A DNA stretch of 36,499 nt from Bryobacterales bacterium (GTDB lineage: Bacteria; Acidobacteriota; Terriglobia; Bryobacterales; Bryobacteraceae). Position 1 is the first letter of the stretch. Every line of letters starts with the position of its first letter. The position numbers and the translations under genes are program-made. The notes beneath the pieces are model-generated. The model was not told the origin of the DNA. It ran no database searches and saw only the letters and a list, made by a program, of their open reading frames with translations. The stretch covers positions 1 to 36,499 of the forward strand of contig JADLBD010000193.1 in NCBI GenBank assembly GCA_020847975.1, read 5' to 3'. Of this stretch, positions 1-7,602 are shown piece after piece.

Positions 1-1
1 C

Positions 2-214
2 GGAGGCGGCATGAAGCCCGGACTCACCTTCGGAGCCACCGACGACTTCAGCTACAACATCACCGAAAACCCCGTCCACGTCCACGACCTCCACGCCACC
101 ATGCTCTACGCCCTCGGCATCGACCACATCCGCCTTACCTTCAAATTCCAGGGCCGCCACTTCCGCCTCACCGACACCCAGGGCAACATCGTCAAACCGC
201 TCCTCGCATCATGA
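2..214 (+). CDS. DUF1501 family protein, C-terminal fragment
   Basis: This is the 3' end of a gene that begins before the window; the frame is open from base 2 and stops at 212-214. The visible 70 or so residues contain the conserved tail of DUF1501 proteins: a GATDDFSYN stretch, the PVHVHDLHATMLYALGID block and the closing KFQGRHFRLTD block. DUF1501 proteins are sulfatase-fold, usually Tat-exported proteins that in Planctomycetes, Verrucomicrobia and Acidobacteria are commonly paired with a DUF1553/PSD1-type gene; the partner would lie outside this window. The biochemical role of the family is not settled. The ATG at 11 is internal to the protein and not a start. The gene converges on the TonB-receptor gene at 270. 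Confidence 0.82.
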   Translation, partial: GGGMKPGLTFGATDDFSYNITENPVHVHDLHATMLYALGIDHIRLTFKFQGRHFRLTDTQGNIVKPLLAS

Positions 215-243
215 AAAAACGGGCCGGAGCATCGCTCCGGCCC
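212..243 (-). terminator. Rho-independent terminator of the first Oar-like receptor gene
   Basis: A perfect 10-bp stem (GGGCCGGAGC at 221-230 with GCTCCGGCCC at 234-243) closes a 3-base loop. On the minus strand the stem is followed at once by a run of Ts (the complement of the A-run at 214-219). It lies 27 bases beyond the stop of the receptor gene at 270. On the plus strand no T-run follows, so it would act for the DUF1501 gene only as a 3' end-protecting hairpin. Confidence 0.8.
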
Positions 244-269
244 GCCGCATTCCTACAGTCTCCGCTTGC

Positions 270-3200
270 TTAAAACTCCAGCAGCAGTCCCATCGTGATC
301 AGTCGCGCCCCCACCTGCGGGCCGGTGGCGCGGCCGAAATCCGCGCTCTGCCAGTTGCCGTTCACCCCGAACTTCGTCCGGTTGAACATGTTGAAGAAGT
401 CCGCCCGGTAGCGGAAGTTCACATCATGGTCAAACACGTGAAGCACGTTGAAGCGCTTCGAGATCGAGATGTTCTCCGACAGGATCATCGGGTTGCGGAA
501 CTTCGAGTTGAACGCCGATGCCGTGCCGAACTCGAAGTCGCCCGGGTTGGCGAACGGCGCCGTCCCGTTCACGCATCCGCTGCCTTGTGCCTGGCAGGGA
601 GTGAACCACCGCACGTTCGGATTGCCCGGATCGAGCGAGCCGCGGTCGCCGTTGGCGCGAATCGGCACGCTCGTCTGATTCGCCGCCCGGTAGCGCGTGA
701 ACAATACGTTCCCCAGCGTATTCGTCGAGGCGATCGCGAAGGGAGCCGGCGTGTAGTACTGCTGAATCGCGCCGACGTTCCATCCGCCGATCAGCGCATC
801 CACTGCCCGGTTGCTCGAGCCCAGGAACTTGCGGCCCCGTCCAAACGGCAGGTCGAACGAGTTCAACAGGTTGAACACGTGCGGCTGGTCAAAGGGCAGG
901 TAGGACTTCGAGTCGTCCAGGTTGTAGTTGTTCTGCGCCTGCGCCCCGGCGCTGAAGTTCTGGCTGAAAATCTGCCGGTAGGTCAGCTTGCTGAGCGACT
1001 TCGAAAAGACGTAGGAGCCCATCATCTGCCATGCGCCGAACCGCCGTTCCACCTTCAACTGGAACGAGTCATACCACGTCCGGCCATCCCCGCTGTTGCG
1101 GTCCTGAATGAAGCGGAACTGCGGATAGGGCCGCAGCGCCTGCGCCAGCGATTCGGTCACCGGGAAACTCGAGAACGGCTTCCCGTATCCCAACGCAGCC
1201 ACCTGAGGATTGCTGATCGGCTGCCGCAGCAATGCGCCCAGAGTGAGGTATTTCGGGTCCACCTGGTTGAAGTCGAGCGTCGAGTTCAACCCCACGCCGC
1301 GGTTGCCCACGTATGCCGCGTCGATCAGGAACGCCCCGATCGTGTGCTGGACGTTGAAGCTCCAGTTGTACACCCGGGGAGCCTTCCCGAAGTCAGGACC
1401 CGTGTACTCCACGTCCTGGAAGTTGCCGAAGCTCGGATCGATGAACGGTGGCTTGGCGCCCTGCGGAATCTGCAAGCCCGTGTCCCACAGAACCGCCGGG
1501 TTCCGCCCGTCGGACACCAGCGTTCCCGGAGGTCCCGCAAAACCCAGTGTGCAGCCGCAGCCGCCGTTGCCCAGCGTCTCGTAGTAGATGCCAAAGCCGC
1601 CGCGCAATACCGTCTTGCTGGTCAGCATATAGGCAAAGCCGCCGCGCGGCCCGAAATCGGAGTAGTCCGTCGGATAGGGACGTTTCGTGCCGGTTCGCCC
1701 CGGCCCCGGCCCCATGAAGATCATTGCTCCGGCCCGGTTGTCCGCCTTCGGATTCGTGACCGTCGGATCAAAAGTCGAATACTGGTAGTTCGACATGTGC
1801 CAGCCGATCGGCACCTCGTAGCGGAAGCCGATGTTCAGCGTCAGCCGGCTGGTGAGCTTCCAGTTGTCCTGGAAATACCCGGCGTGGTACCCATAACGGA
1901 TTTGCACGTCCGGCACCGGGAGGGTGGTGAACTCGACGCGATCCGGAGCACCCAGCAGGAAGCTCGCGAAGCTGTTGCCTGTCCCGGCAAGGTCGCTCAA
2001 TAAGGCCGTCTGCGTCCGTTCGAACTGGAACAGCCCGTTCGAGCCGGCCTTGTCGTTGGCGATGGTCTGCAATCGCCGGAAGTCGCCGCCCATCTTGAAC
2101 TCGTGCTTGCCGCGAATCCAGCTCAGGTTGGAGTTCACGTGGTAGGTGTTGTTGTTCTGGAAGCCATTTTCCACCTTGCCGTCCTGCACGCCCCAGGGAG
2201 TGTACTGATCGGCGGCCGCGAACCGGACACGCGGGGTGGCGTCGGTCGGCAGGCTGAGTCCCACCTTCGACGCGAAGCCGCGCTGTGCCGGGTTGTCCCA
2301 GCCCTGCCGTGTCTGGCTGAACCCGAATGTCGAATGCAGCAGCAGCGTCGGGCGGATCACCAGGTCGTGGTTCACTCTGAAGTTGCGCGGACGTTGAAAA
2401 CTGCTGCCCAAGCCCTGCCCGAGCGGCCCGGGAAGCGCCGTGTCGGCGGCCGTGTTCTGGTCCTGCAAGCTGTGGAAATACGACAGCCGGTTGTTCGGGC
2501 TGAAGGCGTGGTCCACCTTGATGCTCCACACGTTGTCGGTCAGTTGGCTCGTGTTGACGAAGTTCAGGTTGTTCTGTAGCGTGTTCGCATTCGGATCAGG
2601 CAGCACGCTCACAAACCCGCTCGAGATCCTGCTGAATCGGCTCTTCGGAATGAGGTTGCCCGCAAATGGCTGCCTGGTGTCGCCAACCGTGGTCAGCGGA
2701 TCATAGATGCGCATTCCCGTGAAGTCGCCGTTCTTCATCGCGGCCGTCGGAATGGTGCTCTGCGTTGGCGCATTGGTGGCCGGACGAAGGTCGCGCGAAT
2801 AGGTGAAGAACCAGAATGTCTTGTTGCGGCCGTCATACGCTTTCGGGATGAAAACCGGCCCGCCTACCGAGAATCCCGATTCGTTGATCCGCGTCTTCGG
2901 CCGGGCAATTCCGCTGCGGTTGAACGCCCACGCATTGGCGTCGAAGATATCGCGCCGCAGGTTCCAGAACCCGCGCCCGTGCAGGCTGTTGGTTCCGGAC
3001 TTCGTAATGAACGTTTCCACTCCGCCGCCGAACCGGCCGTACTCCGCCGAGTAGGTCCCCGTCACCAGCTTGAACTCTCCGAACATCTCCGCCGCCGGGA
3101 AGTTGAACACCACGCCGCCGGACTCCGGAATGATCAGGCTGGCGCCGTCGATCATGACTTCCTTGCCGCGCCCGATGGACCCGTTGATGCTCGTTTCCGC

Positions 3201-3701
3201 CGCCGAGTTTACCCCGGGCATATAGCGGACAAAGTTCTCGGGATTGCGGATTCCGCCCGTGAACAGGGGCAGCGTTTCCATGAACTGGGTGGAAAAGTTC
3301 TGCCCGCGCTCGCTGGTGGTCGCCTCGAGCATCGGGGCTTCCGCCGTCACGTCCACCGACTGCTGAACGTCGCCCACTTCCAACTGCAAATCGAGAGCGA
3401 TACGCAACGCAACGCGAACTTCGATTCCGCTGCGGTTGAGCCGCTTGAATCCGGTCTTCTCAACTGTGATCGTGTACTGCCCGGCTTGCAGGCTGGGGAA
3501 CACGTACAACCCAGCATCGTTGGTGACCGTTTCGATGTTTAATCCGGTGGCGTCGTTCTTTGCCGCCACCTGAGCCCCCGGGACGGATGCTCCATTTGGA
3601 TCAGTCACCGTCCCGCCAATGGAACCTGTATTCTGTTGCGCGAACCCGTTCACAGCAAGAAACGTGGCTGCGAGAAAAAGACACAGATTTCGTAACCTCA
3701 T
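270..3701 (-). CDS. Oar-like TonB-dependent outer-membrane receptor, copy 1
   Basis: The predicted product is an outer-membrane beta-barrel of 1143 residues. A Sec signal peptide (about 1-21, ending near GFAQQ) is followed by a carboxypeptidase-regulatory-like Ig domain (about 25-110, with GTVTDPNGASVPGA and DAGLYVFPSLQAGQY), a plug region (about 120-240, containing a SINGS motif and GAEYG-type spacing) and a long barrel ending in ITMGLLLEF, with the terminal Phe that BAM substrates usually carry. This architecture is that of the Oar/OmpA-related receptors expanded in Acidobacteria. The substrate cannot be read from sequence; glycans or peptides are usual guesses. The start is supported by GAAGGAGG 5 bases before the ATG. 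It is a close relative of the next minus-strand gene (3867-7385) and probably arose with it by tandem duplication. Confidence 0.9.
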   Translation of the reverse strand: MRLRNLCLFLAATFLAVNGFAQQNTGSIGGTVTDPNGASVPGAQVAAKNDATGLNIETVTNDAGLYVFPSLQAGQYTITVEKTGFKRLNRSGIEVRVALRIALDLQLEVGDVQQSVDVTAEAPMLEATTSERGQNFSTQFMETLPLFTGGIRNPENFVRYMPGVNSAAETSINGSIGRGKEVMIDGASLIIPESGGVVFNFPAAEMFGEFKLVTGTYSAEYGRFGGGVETFITKSGTNSLHGRGFWNLRRDIFDANAWAFNRSGIARPKTRINESGFSVGGPVFIPKAYDGRNKTFWFFTYSRDLRPATNAPTQSTIPTAAMKNGDFTGMRIYDPLTTVGDTRQPFAGNLIPKSRFSRISSGFVSVLPDPNANTLQNNLNFVNTSQLTDNVWSIKVDHAFSPNNRLSYFHSLQDQNTAADTALPGPLGQGLGSSFQRPRNFRVNHDLVIRPTLLLHSTFGFSQTRQGWDNPAQRGFASKVGLSLPTDATPRVRFAAADQYTPWGVQDGKVENGFQNNNTYHVNSNLSWIRGKHEFKMGGDFRRLQTIANDKAGSNGLFQFERTQTALLSDLAGTGNSFASFLLGAPDRVEFTTLPVPDVQIRYGYHAGYFQDNWKLTSRLTLNIGFRYEVPIGWHMSNYQYSTFDPTVTNPKADNRAGAMIFMGPGPGRTGTKRPYPTDYSDFGPRGGFAYMLTSKTVLRGGFGIYYETLGNGGCGCTLGFAGPPGTLVSDGRNPAVLWDTGLQIPQGAKPPFIDPSFGNFQDVEYTGPDFGKAPRVYNWSFNVQHTIGAFLIDAAYVGNRGVGLNSTLDFNQVDPKYLTLGALLRQPISNPQVAALGYGKPFSSFPVTESLAQALRPYPQFRFIQDRNSGDGRTWYDSFQLKVERRFGAWQMMGSYVFSKSLSKLTYRQIFSQNFSAGAQAQNNYNLDDSKSYLPFDQPHVFNLLNSFDLPFGRGRKFLGSSNRAVDALIGGWNVGAIQQYYTPAPFAIASTNTLGNVLFTRYRAANQTSVPIRANGDRGSLDPGNPNVRWFTPCQAQGSGCVNGTAPFANPGDFEFGTASAFNSKFRNPMILSENISISKRFNVLHVFDHDVNFRYRADFFNMFNRTKFGVNGNWQSADFGRATGPQVGARLITMGLLLEF

Positions 3702-3727
3702 GAGCCTCCTTCAGCTACATGAGGGAC

Positions 3728-3757
3728 ATGATACTGTAATCCGGCATAAGGATACAA
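3728..3757 (-). promoter_or_regulatory. possible sigma-70-type promoter for receptor copy 1
   Basis: On the minus strand, TTGTAT (3757-3752) and TATCAT (3733-3728) are separated by 18 bases; the -10 box lies 26 bases before the receptor start. The -10 matches the consensus at 5 of 6 positions and the -35 only at 3 of 6. A small inverted repeat, CACCTC/GAGGTG at 3763-3780, sits just upstream of the -35 and could be an operator. Position supports the call more than sequence quality does. Confidence 0.35.
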
Positions 3758-3866
3758 CTGCACACCTCAAACGCGAGGTGCCTGTGCTATCCTCTAAGCG
3801 GTCCGGATAGCGGAAGCCGCATGCCCGGCCAGAAGCGGAGCACGCGGCGGTATCTGACTGCGGCAG

Positions 3867-6800
3867 CTAGAATTCCAGCCGCAATCCCATCGAAATAATT
3901 CGCGGTCCCGCTTGCGGGCCGGAAACGCGGCCGAAATTCGGATTCGAGTACACGCCGTTTGCCGACAGCGTGCCGATCACTCCGTTCACTCCGCCGAAAT
4001 CCGTGCGGTTGAAGGCGTTAATCGCATCGGCCCTGTATTGCAGCCGGATCGACTCGGTGAAATTGAAATTCTTCTGGATCGAGATGTTTTCGCTGCGGTA
4101 CCAGGGGTTCCGGTACCGGCTGTCGTAGAACGACGATGTGCCCAGCGTGTACGCGGGCGCGACGACATAAGGAGCGTTCGCCCCGCTGTTGATCCAGCGG
4201 ACGTTCGGATTGTTCGGGTCCAGATCTCCGCTCGATACGCCCGTCCGGATCGGACTGCCGGTCGCGTTCGCCTTGGTGACGGCGCTGAACAGCGACCCGC
4301 CGCCGAGGGGATTGCCCGGCGTGCTGATCTGAACCAGACTGCCGCTGCGGTACTGCTGGGCCGCCGAGAGGATCCATCCGCCGACGGCCAGGTTCACATA
4401 GCGGTTGACGCTGCCCATATACTTCTTCCCTTTGCCGAACGGCAACTGATAGGTGGTGAGGATATTGACGACATGTGGATAATCCCAAGGCTGATAGGAC
4501 TTGCCGTCAGGAATGTTATAGGCGTCCTGCGTATTGACCTGTGTTTGCGTGAAAATCTGGCGGTACGTCATCAGCGAAAGGCTCTTCGACCACACCCACG
4601 AGCCGATCAACTGGAAGTCGCCGAACCGGCGTTCCACCTTCGTTTGCAGGGCGTCGTACCAGGTCTTCCCCACGCCCGCATTACCGTCGTAGATGTTGCC
4701 GTACTGCGGGAATGGACGCAGCGCCTGGGCCAGCGTGGCGCCGCCGCCCCAGCCCTTCGCAAATCCGGGGAACGGCTCCTTATACCCGGCCGCAACCACT
4801 GCCGGATCATTGATGTTCTTCGAAAGCAGCGAGCCCAGCGCCAGGTAGCTGGTGGGAAGCTGGTTCAGGAATACCGACGAGGCGAGCCCACGGCCGCGAT
4901 TGGCGGCGTAGCCGGCCTCGAGCAGGAACTTGCCGATCTCCTGCTGCAGGGTGAAACTCCAGTTGTATATTCTCGGAGCTTTTCCGTAATTCGGGCCCAT
5001 CCGGTAGACGCCGTTCACAAAATTGTCGAAGCTCGGGTCAATCTGTGGCGGATTCTTATATCCGGGAGGCGGCCGCACGCCGCCCTGGTCCCAGTTGAAC
5101 GCCTGGTTCACGCCGTCCGAGTTCTGCGAGAAGCTCCCGTTGACGCCGTCCGTACACCCACAGCCGCCGTTGCCGAGCGTCTGGTAGAAAATACCGAAGC
5201 CGCCGCGGATTGTGGTGCGCTTCGCCGCCTGGTAGGCGAAACCGGCGCGCGGGCCGATGTCGGTGAAGTCCATCGGGTACAGCCGCTTCTTGCCGGTCCG
5301 GTTGGGACCCGCGCCGGCGAACACCAAGGCCCCGGGCAGGTTGTTCGCGCCCGGATTGGGCACGGTGGCATCGAAGCTCGAGTAGTTGCCGTTCAGTTCA
5401 TGCCATCCCACCGGAATCTCGTATCGCAAGCCATAGGTGAGCGTGAAGCGTGGCGTGATGCGGAAGTTGTCTGTAAAGAACCCGGCGTGATATCCGTAGC
5501 GAATCTGCAATGCTGTCACCGGGGTTGCCGTCGCGCTTGCCTGGTCGACAGTCCCCAACAGGAAACTCGCGAACGAATGGCCCGTCGAGGTCAGCCTGGT
5601 GGGATCAGCGGTTTGGGCCCGGCTGAAGTAGTAGAAGCCGTTCGACCCCGCCCAGTCGTTACCAATGGTGCGCAGGCGGCGGATATCCCACCCCATCTTC
5701 ATTTCATGCTTGCCCCGGATCCAACTCAACTGCTGGTTGACGTGCGTGGTCCAGTTCCACTGCCCGCCGTTGTTGACTTTCCCCTGGCTCATTCCGAATA
5801 CGGTATTGCCGCCGGGAACCGGACCCACCGCGGGGAGGCCGGGCGAGGGGAAGTCCGTCTCGAAGCCAACCGTGGGAAACGCATCGGCGAGGCCGCTCAG
5901 AGGCAAGCCGATCTTCGAGGCATAACCATTTTGCAGCGGGTTGTTCCACAACTGCTGGCTGCGGCTGAAGCCGAACGTGGTGTGCAGCAGTTTGTTCGGG
6001 CTGATCGTCCAGTCGTGGTTCACGCGATAGTCGTCCGGCCGTTGAATGTTGGTCAGACCGTAGCTGATGGGCCCCGGGAAGTACTGAATGGCGTCATCCA
6101 GGTAGTTCCGGTGTGTCATGAAGTACGAAATCCGGTGGTTCTGCGTGATGGAGTGATCGAACTTGAGAGTCCAGATGGTATCGTCGTGAACGCTGCTTCC
6201 CAGGAAGTCATAGTTGTTGGTGATGCCCGGCCGCGTCGGATCGGGAATGAAGGGCAGGATGTTCTTCGATATCGTGCTGAAACGGCTCGAGGGAATCAGA
6301 TTGCCGCCGAAAGGCAGCCTGGACGAGACGCCGCCCGCGCTGGAGGTGGTTGCCGGGTCAAAGATGGGAACGGTCAACTGGCTGAAATTACCCGTCTTCA
6401 TCAACGTGGTCGGCAAGGTCTCGCCGTTCGTCACGATCGGGCTCGCCGGCCGCACGTCCTTGGCAATCGTGAAATAGAAGAAGGTCCGGTTGCGTCCGTT
6501 ATAGACCTTCGGAATGTACACAGGGCCGCCGGCGGCGCCGCCCTCTTCGTTGAATCGCACTTTCTGGCGGAAGCCCGGAGTCCGGCCGAAGACCTGGTTG
6601 CTGCTCCACCCGGCGGCTTCCCAAATGTCGCGCCGCATGTTGAGGAAGGCGGCGCCATGGACATCGTTGGTGCCAGACCTGCTGGTGTAGGCCTCGAGGC
6701 CGCCGCCGAGCCTGCCGTACTCCGCGCCATAGGTGGAGGTGACCAGCTTCATTTCGCTGTAGGCTTCAAAGCCGGGGAAGTAGAAGTTCACGCCGCCGGA

Positions 6801-7385
6801 TTCCGGCAGCGTCAGGCTGGCTCCGTCGATTTCGATTTCCTTGGCGCGCCCGTTCGAGCCATTGATGCTCAACTCGGCGCCGCTGTTCACGCCGGGCATA
6901 TAACCGACAAAGGACTCCGCATTCCTCAATCCGCCGGTGTAAATGGGAAGGTTGTACAGCATCTGCTGGCTCAGCACCTGGCCGCGTTCGGCGGTGGTGG
7001 TTTCAAGAAGCGGCGCTTCTCCCGTCACTTCCACCTTCTGTTGGACATCGCCGACTTCGACTTGCAGGTTGAGGTCTTGTCTCTGGCCGATGCGGATCTC
7101 AATTCCGGCGCGGACGAGCTTCTTGAATCCCGGCTGCTCCACGGAGACCGTATAAGGTCCGGTAGGCAGGTTGGGGAAGACATAGACACCCGCATCCGTG
7201 GTGACCGTGGCGTACTCGCGTCCGGTTGGCTCATGGAGGGCGACCACTTTAGCCCCTGGAACGATGGCTCCATTGGGGTCTGTTACCGTTCCCGACATCG
7301 ATCCGGAGGCCAATTGCGCCATGCCGGAAATTGACGTCAAGCATAACAAAATCAATAGAATAGCGAGACTTTGCAAGCGTTTCAT
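3867..7385 (-). CDS. Oar-like TonB-dependent outer-membrane receptor, copy 2
   Basis: This is a second very large receptor, 1172 residues from the chosen start. The frame is open up to 7457, but I choose the ATG at 7385: AAGGAG stands 7 bases before it, a hydrophobic signal peptide follows directly (MKRLQSLAILLILLCLTSIS), and the promoter at 7465-7494 would put the transcript start at about the upstream ATG. Domains: carboxypeptidase-regulatory-like (about 27-110, GTVTDPNGAIVPGAKVV), plug (to about 240) and barrel ending in ISMGLRLEF. Whole stretches match copy 1, such as the VGDVQQ and GNGGCGCT segments, so the two are paralogues. The substrate is unknown. Neighbours give no enzyme that would identify the cargo. 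Confidence 0.9.
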   Translation of the reverse strand: MKRLQSLAILLILLCLTSISGMAQLASGSMSGTVTDPNGAIVPGAKVVALHEPTGREYATVTTDAGVYVFPNLPTGPYTVSVEQPGFKKLVRAGIEIRIGQRQDLNLQVEVGDVQQKVEVTGEAPLLETTTAERGQVLSQQMLYNLPIYTGGLRNAESFVGYMPGVNSGAELSINGSNGRAKEIEIDGASLTLPESGGVNFYFPGFEAYSEMKLVTSTYGAEYGRLGGGLEAYTSRSGTNDVHGAAFLNMRRDIWEAAGWSSNQVFGRTPGFRQKVRFNEEGGAAGGPVYIPKVYNGRNRTFFYFTIAKDVRPASPIVTNGETLPTTLMKTGNFSQLTVPIFDPATTSSAGGVSSRLPFGGNLIPSSRFSTISKNILPFIPDPTRPGITNNYDFLGSSVHDDTIWTLKFDHSITQNHRISYFMTHRNYLDDAIQYFPGPISYGLTNIQRPDDYRVNHDWTISPNKLLHTTFGFSRSQQLWNNPLQNGYASKIGLPLSGLADAFPTVGFETDFPSPGLPAVGPVPGGNTVFGMSQGKVNNGGQWNWTTHVNQQLSWIRGKHEMKMGWDIRRLRTIGNDWAGSNGFYYFSRAQTADPTRLTSTGHSFASFLLGTVDQASATATPVTALQIRYGYHAGFFTDNFRITPRFTLTYGLRYEIPVGWHELNGNYSSFDATVPNPGANNLPGALVFAGAGPNRTGKKRLYPMDFTDIGPRAGFAYQAAKRTTIRGGFGIFYQTLGNGGCGCTDGVNGSFSQNSDGVNQAFNWDQGGVRPPPGYKNPPQIDPSFDNFVNGVYRMGPNYGKAPRIYNWSFTLQQEIGKFLLEAGYAANRGRGLASSVFLNQLPTSYLALGSLLSKNINDPAVVAAGYKEPFPGFAKGWGGGATLAQALRPFPQYGNIYDGNAGVGKTWYDALQTKVERRFGDFQLIGSWVWSKSLSLMTYRQIFTQTQVNTQDAYNIPDGKSYQPWDYPHVVNILTTYQLPFGKGKKYMGSVNRYVNLAVGGWILSAAQQYRSGSLVQISTPGNPLGGGSLFSAVTKANATGSPIRTGVSSGDLDPNNPNVRWINSGANAPYVVAPAYTLGTSSFYDSRYRNPWYRSENISIQKNFNFTESIRLQYRADAINAFNRTDFGGVNGVIGTLSANGVYSNPNFGRVSGPQAGPRIISMGLRLEF

Positions 7386-7464
7386 CAGAAGCTCCTTTTC
7401 AAGACCCAGCCCGTCCCAGGCGCAACAACAACCTGAGCGGAAGCGAAAGATGGACAATGGGGGA

Positions 7465-7494
7465 ATTTTACGCCTGGGGGCAGGTGATTGTCAA
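7465..7494 (-). promoter_or_regulatory. near-consensus promoter of receptor copy 2
   Basis: The minus strand carries a perfect -35 box TTGACA (7494-7489), an 18-base spacer and TAAAAT (7470-7465), 5 of 6 to the consensus. It is about 80 bases upstream of the receptor ATG at 7385, leaving a leader of about 70 bases. It is the best housekeeping-type promoter I see in the window and implies strong, sigma-70-dependent expression of this receptor. The DNA just upstream (7500-7560) is distinctly A+T-rich, as an UP-like region would be. Confidence 0.75.
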
Positions 7495-7602
7495 CAGTCG
7501 ATTATAGATTATAATAAGATCCGAAACTCCTCTTTCCCTCCGCTCATCGGTTTCATAATTAAGGATTTTCGACTTCCAAGAATCGCAAACCGGCAGCCGC
7601 CG

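Noticed and set aside
426..2003. A 525-codon plus-strand frame
   Set aside because: Antisense to receptor copy 1, with the same low-complexity Arg/Val/Glu composition and no recognisable motif.
3763..3780. CACCTC/GAGGTG hairpin as a terminator of receptor copy 2
   Set aside because: The stem is only 6 bp and no T-run follows on the minus strand; it may be an operator at best.
3912..7334. A 1140-codon open frame on the plus strand
   Set aside because: It is exactly antisense to receptor copy 2. High G+C third positions suppress stops on the opposite strand; its translation is Arg/Val/Ala-rich without domains, signal peptide or ribosome site.
7386..7457. 24-residue upstream extension of receptor copy 2
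   Set aside because: The promoter -10 box is only 8 bases upstream of that ATG, and the internal ATG has AAGGAG and a signal peptide right after it.
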